Below the pieces are notes generated by a model. That model was not told the DNA's origin and did not search any database. It saw nothing but the letters and a program-made list of their open reading frames with translations. Shown here piece by piece: positions 16,018-25,268 of a DNA stretch of 64,000 nucleotides; position 1 is the first letter of the stretch, and each line of letters begins with the position of its first letter. The position numbers and the translations under genes are program-made. The stretch covers positions 151,038 to 215,037 of the forward strand of contig DLGJ01000007.1 in NCBI GenBank assembly GCA_002482645.1, written 5' to 3'. The stretch comes from Hyphomicrobiaceae bacterium UBA7697 (lineage in GTDB: Bacteria > Pseudomonadota > Alphaproteobacteria > Rhizobiales > Methyloligellaceae).

Positions 16018-16989
16018 TCATTGCACCAGCCAAATGAACGCGCTCATGGTGATGAGCGAGCCGAAGGTGCTTATCAGAAGCGCAGCGGCCGCTTCCGGAA
16101 TGGCGACGCGGTATTGGACCGCCAGCATGACGACGAGCGTCACCGCCGGAAGCGCGGTCGTGACGACCGTCTGACTGAGAAGCGGATTGCCGTAGCCCAG
16201 CGCCAGCATGCCGAGGCAAACGACGGCCGGCTGCAATACGTTCTTGATGAATACCAGAATGACGACTGGCACGTTCAGCGTCATCTTGTAACCGGCCAGA
16301 ATGATCCCGGCCGTGAAAAGGGCGACTCCGGCCGAGGAGTGTCCGAGGAGCGACATGGACCCTTCGACGAGATTCGGCAGTTGAATATTCATCAGTACGA
16401 GGATGAACCCCGAGCACGGCAGCCACACCATCGGCTGTCTCAACGATTGGAGCACCTTGCCGGGCATGCCGCCCCGTTGCTTGGGTGGCCGCGCCTGGCT
16501 TCCGGCTTCCGGAGCCGCCTCGGTGGCACCGGTGGGGTCGAGCGCGAGCAGGATGAGCGTCGCCGGAAGCAGGAAAACCGAAATGACGATGCCGCCAACC
16601 GCGATGGGGATGTCCGCGGTCGTGCCGTAGAGATATCCCAACACGGGAACGCCGACGAAGGCCGTGCTCGGGGCGGATGCCATCAATGCGCGGAGCGCGC
16701 TCAATCCCGGAGGATGACGAAGCACGAAGATCGCCACGACAAGCACCGCCGCATAGGTTCCGATCATCGCCAATGTGAGGAACACCAGGAGCGGCAGAGC
16801 GGCGAGCAGTTCATCCCGCCCTGCGCTCAGAACGCCCACGAAAAGGGCAAGCGGCAAGGCGTAGGTCATCACCATCCGGTTGAGCGTCGGGACCTCGTTT
16901 TGCGAGAAATCGTGATGCCGTGCCGCGAAATAGCCGAGCAGTATCGTGATGATCGCCGGAAGCAGCGCGCCTAAGATCTCTCCGAGCAT
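16018..16989 (-). CDS. AEC-family (auxin efflux carrier-like) transporter
   Basis: 323 residues with about ten transmembrane segments in two halves, split by a basic cytoplasmic loop (about residues 150-180, with RPPKQRGG). The pattern (GYFAARHHDFSQNEVPTLNRMVMTYALPLALF at the N-terminus; LISTFGSLITMSAFIW at the end) is that of the AEC/membrane transport protein family, which includes MdcF-like malonate carriers. Bacterial members move small organic anions; the substrate cannot be read from sequence. The ATG at 16989 has AGGGAA in front. Convergent with ecfG. Confidence 0.88.
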   Translation of the reverse strand: MLGEILGALLPAIITILLGYFAARHHDFSQNEVPTLNRMVMTYALPLALFVGVLSAGRDELLAALPLLVFLTLAMIGTYAAVLVVAIFVLRHPPGLSALRALMASAPSTAFVGVPVLGYLYGTTADIPIAVGGIVISVFLLPATLILLALDPTGATEAAPEAGSQARPPKQRGGMPGKVLQSLRQPMVWLPCSGFILVLMNIQLPNLVEGSMSLLGHSSAGVALFTAGIILAGYKMTLNVPVVILVFIKNVLQPAVVCLGMLALGYGNPLLSQTVVTTALPAVTLVVMLAVQYRVAIPEAAAALLISTFGSLITMSAFIWLVQ

Positions 16990-17396
16990 TGGAATTCCCT
17001 ACGGCTTTTCGTCGCCCGGCCCCGCCCCGGCCGCCTGTCGGACCCACCGGGCACGGCATCCGAGATGCCGTACCGTCGCGGCGATCCGGCGCCGGTCAGG
17101 CTACGACACCTGCGGCCCGAATTCATGGGGCGGGACTCAAAAAATCGGTCCCCTCTTGATGTCCGGCCCCTCCGACCAAATCTGTAGGTCTCATCCGGAC
17201 CGGCTTGAAGGCCTTTGAGCGGCGGCGCTCAGATTGCGGCATCCGGCAAGCGGCTTGTCCGGAACGGCACGCAAGTCGTGCGGGCCGAATGCCTCGTCCC
17301 TAACCCAGGAAGCGAGAACACGTGCTCTATCGTCAATTGATTGCAATATGAGCGCACTGAGTTCCAATTCTTCGTCCTAGCCTCAAGAGACACGAC
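16990..17396. other. Non-coding gap between AEC transporter and coiled-coil gene
   Basis: 407 bases between two divergent genes with no supportable coding frame. It must hold both promoters. A GGAAC at about 17256 has no matching EcfG -10 at 16-17 bases. The last 70 bases before the plus-strand gene are relatively AT-rich (ATTGATTGCAATATGAG). Nothing else is recognisable. Confidence 0.4.
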
Positions 17397-17933
17397 ATGA
17401 CCGACGATCTCAAAGAGACTGAACAGGCCGACATGACCGGCCAGACCACAAAATCCGAAGCGGCCGACCAGGCCGACAAGGAATGGGAGGACTTGCGGCG
17501 CGAGCTCGAAACGCTTGGCGAGCAGGTGCGCTCCTTACGCGATCACGCCGGCGCTCTCGGCGAGACCGTTCTGGGCAATATGGAATTGCGCTTCCAGGAT
17601 GTGTTGAGCCGTGCCCACGCCTACCGCAATACGACCGAATCCCAAATGGACGCGTTGCGGAAGCTCGCACTCTCGCAAGCCGGCGAAACGCAGAAATCCC
17701 TGAAGGAAACGGGGATGAGGTCCGCCGAGGCAGCCAAGGACAAGGCGCGCGAGATGTGGGAGCGGGCCGAACCGCTTCGCCAGGGCGCCCAGGAAGTCGG
17801 CCAAGGCTTTCTGCGGGCGTGGTCCGAACTCGCCGGCTCATTCGGGAAAGCGGCCGAAAAGATGCAGGCGGACAGAACCGGGGACACGGCGGACAACGGC
17901 GAATCGAAGCCGAAAGAGAACTTTCCGTCCTGA
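17397..17933 (+). CDS. Coiled-coil hypothetical protein
   Basis: 178 residues, highly charged and almost entirely helical in character: an acidic N-terminus (1-30), then heptad-like stretches from about 30 to 160 (WEDLRRELETLGEQVRSLRD; SAEAAKDKAREMWERAEPLR), then a polar tail. No signal peptide or membrane helix. The composition loosely recalls phasins, apolipoprotein-like and LEA-like proteins, but I recognise no family motif and do not assign a function. It is followed convergently by pabB-pabC. Confidence 0.7.
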   Translation: MTDDLKETEQADMTGQTTKSEAADQADKEWEDLRRELETLGEQVRSLRDHAGALGETVLGNMELRFQDVLSRAHAYRNTTESQMDALRKLALSQAGETQKSLKETGMRSAEAAKDKAREMWERAEPLRQGAQEVGQGFLRAWSELAGSFGKAAEKMQADRTGDTADNGESKPKENFPS

Positions 17934-18032
17934 CGCTTCGCCCGCGATATTTTTCGTCAAGCCCTTATCGGCGGAATGCCCGGGTCGTCTGACCTGAGCA
18001 TTCTCTTTTGGGACGGGAGAAACGCGCCGTTC

Positions 18033-19871
18033 TCAAGTCTCGCCGGTGGCATGCGCCGGCTCGCGGCCGCCGATGTCAGGGCCGTGCATCCATTCGGCCC
18101 GAACGAGTCCACGGACCGAGTTGCCGAGATAAATGCGGTCGGCGGCTCTGAGATCGGCCTCGGTCAGTACGGCCTCGCTCGCGGCCGCGCGCGGCAGGTC
18201 GAGCAGTTCCTCCCGCAAGGTTCCGGGCAGCAGTCCGCAAGAGAGTGCCGGCGTGAACAAGCGCCCGTCCCGTTCGATAAAGAGATTGGTCCGGGTTCCT
18301 TCCGTCAGCTCACCCCGCAAGTTCAGGAACACGACCTCGTCGCAGCCGGTCAAATCCTTCTGCCGCTCCATTTCTCTGTCGTAGAACTGGCGGCGCGTGG
18401 TCTTGTGATAGAAGAAGGGATCCTTCTCGTCGACGCGCTGATCCGAGACGGCGAATCGCCAAACCGTATCCTTCGTCGGCAGTTCGATGTCCCTCGAACT
18501 GACCGTGATGGAGCCATCCTCGAACAGCAGTAGACGGACCATCGCTACAGGAGAAGTGATTTCTGCCGCCGCCGCGTCCAGGGCCGCGAGAACGGCCGTT
18601 CGCGAATAGGGATAGCCGAAATGCGCGGCGGAGGATTGCAGCCGCAAGAGATGTCGCTCCAAAAGGTGATAGCCGCGCTCGCTCTGCCAGCGGAGCGTTT
18701 CGATCAGCTCGAACGGTCCACCGGATTCGGTGAGGAACTGGGCTTTCAGCAGGCATTCGGCATATTCGGAATCCTCCTTCGAATCGGCGACGATGCCGCC
18801 GCCGATCCCCAACTCGCCCCGCCCGCCGGACAAGACGGCGGTCCGGATCGCCACGTTGAACTGGCAATCCCCGGAAGGCGCGATGGTGCCGATCGCGCCG
18901 GTATAGATGCCCCGCGGCTCCTTCTCCAATTCGCGGATGATCTCCATGGCCCGGACCTTCGGCGCGCCGGTGATCGACCCGCACGGGAACAGCGCGCGGA
19001 GCATGTCGGCGATCTCCATGTCCGAACGCAGCTCCGACATGATGCCGGACGTCATCTGATGGACCGTGCGATAGGTCTCGACGGTGAAGAGATCCGTCAC
19101 CTCCACCGAGCCGATACGCGACACGCGGGCGAGATCGTTTCGTAGGAGATCGACGATCATCAGATTCTCCGCACGCTGCTTCTCGTCCATGGCGAGCCAG
19201 GTCTTCAGCCGGGCGTCCTCGCGTGGCGTCCGGCCGCGGGGTGCCGTCCCTTTCATGGGCCGCGTGGTCAATTGCTGGTCTTCGCGCCTGAAAAACAGCT
19301 CGGGGGACAGAGACAGCACGGCGCGCTCGGGCGTCTGGATCAGTGCGCCGTAGGCGACCCGTTGCCGCCGGCGAAGCGCCGCATACAACGCGATCGGATC
19401 GCCTTCGAAGTCGAAGAGATATTTCTGGGTCAGATTGATTTGGTAGACGTCGCCCGCGGCGATGTAGTCCTGCACCCCACGGAAGGCTCGTCCGTACTCC
19501 TCGCGGGACCAGGACAGCGCGAGGTCCGAGATCTTGGCGTGCCCTGCCCCGCCGCGCTCATCGAGCCACGCTCGCGTGTCGTCGTCGTTCAAGCGTCGCC
19601 CAAGCCGGTACAACCCGACCCAGAACAACGGCTCGGCGCGATCGGAAGGAAGCAGATCGCGCAGCTTCGGCTCCAGGCAATAGCCGAGTTCGTAAGTGAA
19701 ATATCCCGCCGCGTGGAGACCGCGCGCTAGGCCGTCCGAAATGCGCTGCAACCCAGCCTCGACATCCTCCGGACGGTCGACGCAGACGATTTCCTCGGCG
19801 TTTTCGAACAGCAGACTGCGATCACCGGCCGTGAGGCTATCGTCGAGTAGGACAAAGGGCGAAGATGTCAT
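18033..19871 (-). CDS. pabBC: Fused aminodeoxychorismate synthase component I / 4-amino-4-deoxychorismate lyase
   Basis: A 612-residue fusion. Residues about 10-385 are a chorismate-binding PabB domain (TARPMKG-like core TTRPMKGTAPRGRTP; IVDLLRNDLARVSRIGSVEV; the signature GSITGAPKVRAMEIIRELE). Residues about 400-600 are a class IV aminotransferase-fold PabC lyase (VVFLNLRGELTEGTRTNLF; LSCGLLPGTLREELL). Together with a glutaminase (pabA, not here) it makes 4-aminobenzoate. pABA is the precursor not only of folate but also of H4MPT, where beta-RFAP synthase (25.3 kb) joins it to PRPP. Placement next to the H4MPT island may therefore be functional. Confidence 0.93.
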   Translation of the reverse strand: MTSSPFVLLDDSLTAGDRSLLFENAEEIVCVDRPEDVEAGLQRISDGLARGLHAAGYFTYELGYCLEPKLRDLLPSDRAEPLFWVGLYRLGRRLNDDDTRAWLDERGGAGHAKISDLALSWSREEYGRAFRGVQDYIAAGDVYQINLTQKYLFDFEGDPIALYAALRRRQRVAYGALIQTPERAVLSLSPELFFRREDQQLTTRPMKGTAPRGRTPREDARLKTWLAMDEKQRAENLMIVDLLRNDLARVSRIGSVEVTDLFTVETYRTVHQMTSGIMSELRSDMEIADMLRALFPCGSITGAPKVRAMEIIRELEKEPRGIYTGAIGTIAPSGDCQFNVAIRTAVLSGGRGELGIGGGIVADSKEDSEYAECLLKAQFLTESGGPFELIETLRWQSERGYHLLERHLLRLQSSAAHFGYPYSRTAVLAALDAAAAEITSPVAMVRLLLFEDGSITVSSRDIELPTKDTVWRFAVSDQRVDEKDPFFYHKTTRRQFYDREMERQKDLTGCDEVVFLNLRGELTEGTRTNLFIERDGRLFTPALSCGLLPGTLREELLDLPRAAASEAVLTEADLRAADRIYLGNSVRGLVRAEWMHGPDIGGREPAHATGET

Positions 19872-19954
19872 GAGATCGGCGCGACGCAAAAATGACTTTC
19901 GGCATCAAGAATATACAAGAGTAAGGGGGAAGCGCCTTCGATGCGTCAAGTACC

Positions 19955-19980
19955 GGCCGGACGAGCGATTCCGCCCGGCC
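19955..19980 (-). terminator. Hairpin directly after fhcC
   Basis: GGCCGG (19955-19960) and CCGGCC (19975-19980) form a six-pair stem beginning immediately after the fhcC stop on the minus strand. There is no run of T after it, so if it acts as a terminator it is not a classical one. Confidence 0.35.
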
Positions 19981-20784
19981 TTAGCTCAGGATCAGCATTT
20001 CACCCTTGCCGAGCACCGCCATGTCGCCCATGAGGCGGCGGGCGCGGCCCCCGAGACGAATGCGCAGGCCCTGACCGCGGAGCCATGTCTCCAGCAGGCG
20101 AAGATAATCGAACTCCATCACACCGCTATCGACATAGGTGGGCAGCAAATGGCGCGGTTTGTCCGCAAAGACGAGGCTGCCACGGCGGTTGCCGTAACCG
20201 GCATAGCGGCCTACGCCCCCCCGCAACAGAATCGTGCCCGCAATCATGCGGCCGCCCGCATAGTCGCCTGCGTTGCCACCGACGACGATAAGCCCGCGGC
20301 GTAGGCGTTCGCCGACGAAATCGCCCGCGTCGCCGCCGATCGCGATGAAACCGCCTTTCATGCCAAAGGTCTCGCCGAATGCGACGCCCCCAGCCTGATC
20401 GCCGACGTCCCGCCGCACGGCAATTTCACCACCCGCCATGCTTGCGCCGGCGAGCACGCCCGCGCCGCCGTGAACGGCGATCTTGCCCGTTTTCATCCGC
20501 GCGCCCAGCAGCATGCCGGCGTCGCCCTCGACGACGATCTCGCCGCCCGTCAATCCGGCGCCGATCTTGTCGCAGCGATCGTCCGTGCCGATGAAATGCA
20601 GATTCTGAACGTCCCGCCCCTTCACTTTGAAGACGTCGCCAACTGTCACCGCCTCGCGCGTCGTGGCGACAGACAGCGCTTCGATCTCTTTGCGGTTCAG
20701 ACCGTCGAGACGGGCCGGCACCAATGGCGACAAGTCGAGCCGTTGCTCAGGCCGCCTCTTGAGCTGAAAACAAAGCGCGGTCAC
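19981..20784 (-). CDS. fhcC: Formyltransferase/hydrolase complex subunit C
   Basis: 267 residues, homologous to formylmethanofuran dehydrogenase subunit C. The body is a GltS-like right-handed beta helix with regular G-x-x-x-G repeats (IVVEGDAGMLLGARMKTGKI; AVHGGAGVLAGASMAGGEI). In the bacterial Fhc complex it is a structural partner of FhcA, -B and -D in releasing formate from formyl-H4MPT via methylofuran. It starts with GTG at 20784, preceded by AAGGAG, and the start overlaps the fhcD stop by four bases (GTGA). Last gene of the fhcB-A-D-C cluster. Confidence 0.95.
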   Translation of the reverse strand: MTALCFQLKRRPEQRLDLSPLVPARLDGLNRKEIEALSVATTREAVTVGDVFKVKGRDVQNLHFIGTDDRCDKIGAGLTGGEIVVEGDAGMLLGARMKTGKIAVHGGAGVLAGASMAGGEIAVRRDVGDQAGGVAFGETFGMKGGFIAIGGDAGDFVGERLRRGLIVVGGNAGDYAGGRMIAGTILLRGGVGRYAGYGNRRGSLVFADKPRHLLPTYVDSGVMEFDYLRLLETWLRGQGLRIRLGGRARRLMGDMAVLGKGEMLILS

Positions 20785-21689
20785 CCGACAATCTCCTTAA
20801 GGTGGAAGTGATGGGGCCCGAGATTGCCGCCGTAATTGCCGGCCGTGATGTGCGTGACGCCGTCCCGTGCGCCGCCCTTCGCGATCGCATGGATTCCGGC
20901 ATGCATGGCATCGTGAATGGCATCGGCCGTCAGCCCGTCGATAACGATCTCGAGAACGGCTTCCGCATTCGGCGGCAATTCCGAATCGGGATGCCACTTC
21001 AGGCCGGGGGCGTAAGCGTGGTTGGTCGACGCGATCTGACCCGCATATTTGGACCCGACCTTCGAGCCGGAGCGCACGATGCCACCGGGAAATGGCGTGA
21101 TGACATCCGGAACGTCGGCCATGGCCCTCACGGCGCGCGTACATGCTGCCAGCACGGCGCTATGGGACTTGCCCACGACAAGGAGGTTGCCGCCGCCGAC
21201 GGCCTTGGTGGTCAGCCCCGTCTTGTCCTCGCAGACGAACTCGCCGCCCATGACGGGAATACGCCAATATCTGCGCCCGCCGATGACCTTCGACATTTGC
21301 CAGCCGTCGCCGAAGAACCGCAAGGATGCGCCGAGCTTCAGCTTCTTGCCGCCTTCGAGGCCGGCATAGCAGGCCGAGCCGGGGCTGGTCAGCACGCACT
21401 GCCCCACACGATTGCGGAGCTGGGTTTGCAGCTTGTCCACGTCCATGGTGAACAGGAGAACCGCAATGCCCGGCCGCCCGTCGGGCGTCTCCGATTTCGG
21501 CAATATGCGTTCGATTCCGCCTTCGGCCCCGCAGGCGATCACCGAAGTCGCGAAACCGGTCATCGTGCGTGCGGAGATCATCGCCCATTCGGCCGTGGGC
21601 GCGGTGATGATGACGCGCGTGCCGACCATCGGGAAGGCTTCCGCGAACGTTTCGACAATCGTGACGCCTTTGACTTTCAGTTCTGGCAT
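20781..21689 (-). CDS. fhcD: Formylmethanofuran:H4MPT formyltransferase subunit (Fhc subunit D)
   Basis: 302 residues, homologous to archaeal Ftr. It moves the formyl group from formyl-H4MPT to methylofuran in the Fhc complex. The two-lobed Ftr fold is seen in TFAEAFPMVGTRVIITAPTA near the N-terminus and the GSKYAGQIASTNHAYAP segment in the second half. The ATG at 21689 follows the fhcA stop after one base (TGACATG). Length matches other bacterial FhcD/Ftr proteins. Confidence 0.96.
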   Translation of the reverse strand: MPELKVKGVTIVETFAEAFPMVGTRVIITAPTAEWAMISARTMTGFATSVIACGAEGGIERILPKSETPDGRPGIAVLLFTMDVDKLQTQLRNRVGQCVLTSPGSACYAGLEGGKKLKLGASLRFFGDGWQMSKVIGGRRYWRIPVMGGEFVCEDKTGLTTKAVGGGNLLVVGKSHSAVLAACTRAVRAMADVPDVITPFPGGIVRSGSKVGSKYAGQIASTNHAYAPGLKWHPDSELPPNAEAVLEIVIDGLTADAIHDAMHAGIHAIAKGGARDGVTHITAGNYGGNLGPHHFHLKEIVG

Positions 21690-21690
21690 G

Positions 21691-23328
21691 TCAGCTCGCA
21701 CAACGAATGGTCGCGAATCGATCTGGACGATCGGAAACGGCTTCGGTCACGCCGAACCAGGATGGGTCGGCGCCATAATAGGTGTCGTAGAACGCTTTGA
21801 CGCGCCTCTTGATCTGAGAATCGAAACCGGGGTCGACGTGATAACAACGGCCCCAGGTCACATCGACGACGTCGCCCTTCCGCACCACAAGCTTGCCCGA
21901 CTTGAACACCAAGTCGGCGGCGGAGAACATCTTCGTCTTGTCCCTCCGATTCGTGTAGACGGCCACGTCGGCTATGGCGCCTGGCGCCAGATGACCGCGG
22001 TCGGTCAGGCCCAAGAGCTTCGCAGGCGCCGCGCGCGTGATGATCGCCAATTCGGACAATGTCAGCTCACGCGAGATGCTGCCGAGCGTGGAAACCTGCC
22101 GCGTCGCTTCGGGCAACGAGTCGAACCAGCGCGACCGCTCGTTCTTGTCCATCAGCAGATGGAAGATCTCCGGATAACGGGTGAACAGCGCGCCATTGGG
22201 GTGGTCGGTCGAGAACAGAACCCGCCAGAGGTCGCCGGCGAGCAGGAAAATCTCAAGACCGATGGCCCATTGCAGCGCGTTGACGAAGCTCTTCTTCTTG
22301 TACTTGTACGGCACAAGGCCCGTGCCGTTGCCGTCGCCCTGATTGATGATCCATTTCTTCGGATTGGCGGCACGGCGCCCGTCGAACTGACGCAGAATAT
22401 CGCCCGAAATGGTGATGGTTTGGCCGAACAGCACCTGCCCCACATCGACGGTCGCATTCTTGTGCTTGTTGATCGCTTCCATGAGGCGCGGCGCACCCGA
22501 GGAGAAGCCTTTGTCGCCTTCCTTGCCATAGCCGTAGAACTGGATATGCGCCATGTGGATAGGTAGGCCTTGCGTCGCTTTCAGCGTCGCCACGGCCGTA
22601 TCCACGTTTCCGGCAATACCGAGATTGTTGATGTGCACGTGGGGCGGATGCGGCACGCGGAGATCGGCCACGGCCTTCTGCATGGCTTCGACGATGCCCC
22701 GCGACGTGACTCCGTATGCGGGAACCTGCTCGTCGAGGTCGAACGTGCGCGCGTTGAACTTGAACGCCTCCGAGCCGCCAGCATTGATAACCTTGAGCCC
22801 GATCGCCTTGGAATGCGCCAAGGTCCAAGCGACGTAGTCCTTCAGTTCGTCGCTCTTCGCATCGCCCTTGCGCAGAAGGTTCAGGGTGTAATCGTCGTTG
22901 CCGAGCACGACGAGACCGGCCACGTCGATGATCGGGATCGAGGCGAGTTCGGTCTGCGCCTGAATGGCATGGGTCGGGATCATCGCCGGCTCGATGACGG
23001 TGGTGTATCCCATCTGAGCGTAGCGGAGCCCCGTGGCGTACGAGCCCCAGGCCGCCGGGGACGGAAGAATGGGCTGACCTTCGGCGGCGGCGAGCAAAGG
23101 CAACTCGGGCATCAGTTGCCGGCCGAGGGTCACATTGCTGCCGGCGATGTGAGAATGCACGTCGATGGCGCCGGCCATGACGATCTTGCCCGAAACGTCA
23201 TGCACCTCGTCGGGCTCGCGCCCCTCCGGCTTTTCGACGATGCGCCCGTCTTGCAAATAGAGGTCGCCGACGGCATCGCGATTGTGCGCGGGATCGATGA
23301 TACGGCCGCCCTCAAGCTTTACGAGCAT
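21691..23328 (-). CDS. fhcA: Formyltransferase/hydrolase complex subunit A (amidohydrolase fold)
   Basis: 545 residues of the amidohydrolase superfamily, homologous to FwdA/FmdA. It hydrolyses formyl-methylofuran to formate. The first metal-binding motif DVHSHIAGS lies at about residues 60-68; metal-ligand candidates also occur in HPPHVHINNLG and HMAHIQFYGYG. In Methylobacterium the methylofuran chain is held by FhcA and swings between the A and D active sites (established work on that organism). The start ATG at 23328 overlaps the fhcB stop (ATGA). Confidence 0.96.
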   Translation of the reverse strand: MLVKLEGGRIIDPAHNRDAVGDLYLQDGRIVEKPEGREPDEVHDVSGKIVMAGAIDVHSHIAGSNVTLGRQLMPELPLLAAAEGQPILPSPAAWGSYATGLRYAQMGYTTVIEPAMIPTHAIQAQTELASIPIIDVAGLVVLGNDDYTLNLLRKGDAKSDELKDYVAWTLAHSKAIGLKVINAGGSEAFKFNARTFDLDEQVPAYGVTSRGIVEAMQKAVADLRVPHPPHVHINNLGIAGNVDTAVATLKATQGLPIHMAHIQFYGYGKEGDKGFSSGAPRLMEAINKHKNATVDVGQVLFGQTITISGDILRQFDGRRAANPKKWIINQGDGNGTGLVPYKYKKKSFVNALQWAIGLEIFLLAGDLWRVLFSTDHPNGALFTRYPEIFHLLMDKNERSRWFDSLPEATRQVSTLGSISRELTLSELAIITRAAPAKLLGLTDRGHLAPGAIADVAVYTNRRDKTKMFSAADLVFKSGKLVVRKGDVVDVTWGRCYHVDPGFDSQIKRRVKAFYDTYYGADPSWFGVTEAVSDRPDRFATIRCAS

Positions 23329-24404
23329 CAAGCGGCTCCCTTCGCATCGATCAGCGCTTCGATTCGGCTCAGCACCTCGGCGACTGTCGGCTTTTTCGAG
23401 TTCGCGGCTGTTGCCTTGACCATGCCGATTCCCGCGATCTGGGGCAGAAAGACCGCCGCATCGTGATCGGCGGCAGCCGCGCCGACCTCGATCACCACAT
23501 CGTCCCGGCCGGCCTGGACCGGCCGTGAGGACAGCACCACCGCGGGAACGCCACGGAACGAACGAGCCGGAGGCGTGGCCTCCTCGCCGTCCAGCGCGTC
23601 GATCCAAACGAGTGCGTCGGCTTCGTTGCTCTTTAGAAGGCGCCTGGTTTCGTAGGCCCACATATTGTTCTCCGGCACGCCGCCGGCGAAGCTGGTGCGA
23701 ACCGGCAACCCGCAGGTCCAGGTGGAGCACAGATTAACGCCCTCGCCGTTGCCGGGCGCGGACAGCGATAACGTCGCGGCGCGGGTCGTCTTCACCAGAT
23801 GGCGAACGGCCTCGAGCACGGTGTGCAACACCGGCTCGTCAAGTTCGGCCGGATCGTAGACGAACACGGCAAAGGCCGAGTTCCGCAACCTCTCGCCCGC
23901 CGATAGAATCTTCTTGGCCAGCGCGGAATCGCGAATGTCGAAAGGCCCCTCGCGCACGGCCGCGGCCAGCAACGCGACGAGTTCGGGCAGCGCGTTCTTG
24001 CCGCCGATCTCCGTGACGCGGACGCCGGACGGGGTTTTGCCCTTCTTCGATCCAACGACGATCAGCTCGCGTTTGTTGTCGCCAGGACGCGGCAGCGTGG
24101 CTCCCGTGGGAAATAGTTTGTCTAGAAGCTTTGGGTCGCGCGTACGCGGCATACTGCCGATGACGACGATCGTATCGGCGCGATTTCGGACTTCGCCGAA
24201 ACTTGCCGGGGTTGCGCCCGTCTCGCGCATCACGCGCGCGGCGCGGCTTGTTCCTTCGCTGGCGGCATGATCGACAACGCCACCCAGTTTTCGTGCCAGG
24301 GACAAAGCCGCGGCTGCGCCTTTCACATCCGTGAAGAGACCCCCGAAAACCGGAAGACGTGCTTGCGAAAGCAGCTCGGCGGCCCGTTGGAGCGTGCTGT
24401 CCAA
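23328..24404 (-). CDS. fhcB: Formyltransferase/hydrolase complex subunit B
   Basis: 358 residues related to the molybdopterin-enzyme-like FmdB/FwdB, but without a tungsten/molybdenum catalytic role in bacteria: the bacterial subunit is shortened and lacks the redox centre, since Fhc only hydrolyses. Recognisable parts are LDSTLQRAAELLSQARLPVF at the start and ADTIVVIGSMPRTRDPKLLD in the middle. I chose TTG at 24404 because GGGGAGGAG sits eight bases ahead. An ATG at 24479 would add a Cys-containing leader (YLCNECNKKTPG) without a good ribosome site. First gene of the fhc cluster. Confidence 0.9.
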   Translation of the reverse strand: MDSTLQRAAELLSQARLPVFGGLFTDVKGAAAALSLARKLGGVVDHAASEGTSRAARVMRETGATPASFGEVRNRADTIVVIGSMPRTRDPKLLDKLFPTGATLPRPGDNKRELIVVGSKKGKTPSGVRVTEIGGKNALPELVALLAAAVREGPFDIRDSALAKKILSAGERLRNSAFAVFVYDPAELDEPVLHTVLEAVRHLVKTTRAATLSLSAPGNGEGVNLCSTWTCGLPVRTSFAGGVPENNMWAYETRRLLKSNEADALVWIDALDGEEATPPARSFRGVPAVVLSSRPVQAGRDDVVIEVGAAAADHDAAVFLPQIAGIGMVKATAANSKKPTVAEVLSRIEALIDAKGAA

Positions 24405-24586
24405 ACCCGTTCTCCTCCCCGGCGTCTTTTTATTGCACTCGTTACACAGATAAACAGGTGCTGCCGCTCGCGCAAGCACGCGGGCTACTCTTCGCGCGCA
24501 AAATTCCGATGGAGCGGCATGGAATCACTCCTGAACGGCCGGTCCCGGTCCCAATGCCTACGAACCGCGCAGGCACCGGCGTAAGG

Positions 24587-24973
24587 CTAGGCCTTGGGCT
24601 TGTCGTATTTGATATACGAGAATCGCATGTCGTCTTCGGGCGTGCCTTCGAGCGCGCCGCCCTCGCGAGCCGGCTGCCAATGGACGACCTCTTCGATCTT
24701 CTTCGCAAGCTCGAAATCCTTGTCGCTGATGCCCTTGGCGGCATGATTCGTCAGACGCACTTCGACCCAGGCATAGGACGCCGTGATGTCGGGATGGTGC
24801 CATGCCGCTTCCGAGAGATGGCCGATGGTGTTGATGACCATCAGCGTCCCCTTCCAGCTATTGGTCTTGTACTTGCGGCGAATCCAGCCGTCTTCGAGAT
24901 ACCAGTGAGGCAGCTCCTTTTTCAGCCGTTCCTCAACTTCCGCGTCGCTATAGGTGCGCTCTTGCGTTGCCAT
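24587..24973 (-). CDS. phhB: Pterin-4a-carbinolamine dehydratase
   Basis: 128 residues of the PCD/DCoH family. The core motif is visible as AAWHHPDITASYAWVEVRLT followed by NHAAKGIS and DFELAKKIEE; the active-site His-His-Pro is present, while the later T-H of many members is N-H here. Residues 1-35 form an extra N-terminal segment. PCD classically recycles the pterin of aromatic amino-acid hydroxylases. None is seen here, and a pcd homologue in H4MPT clusters of methylotrophs is known, so a role in H4MPT synthesis or stability is likely but unproven. ATG at 24973. Confidence 0.9.
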   Translation of the reverse strand: MATQERTYSDAEVEERLKKELPHWYLEDGWIRRKYKTNSWKGTLMVINTIGHLSEAAWHHPDITASYAWVEVRLTNHAAKGISDKDFELAKKIEEVVHWQPAREGGALEGTPEDDMRFSYIKYDKPKA

Positions 24974-25268
24974 TGCTCTCTTCTTTTGAAACAGTGCGCC
25001 GCAGCATTCGAAATCCTGCGCCGCTTTATCCGCTATCGCCGGGGTGAGCATATCGGGCGGCACAGGACCGATCAATGGAGGCCGTTCGGGGGAGAACGTT
25101 CGTGCCGGACCTACAGCGCAACAAGGAGACGACAACGGCCTATTGCGACGTGGCCTTCATTCCGTTGCATCCCCGTGCGGCCGTCGAGCGGTGTGCGGGC
25201 GGCGCCTACATTCGGCGCGTCCTGCGGATCGCGCCGCAAAATTCAGCGAACCCCAACGGCATGCTTTG

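Noticed and set aside
17250..17285. EcfG promoter in front of the coiled-coil gene (GGAAC at about 17256)
   Set aside because: No CGTT/GGTT-like -10 at 16 or 17 bases.
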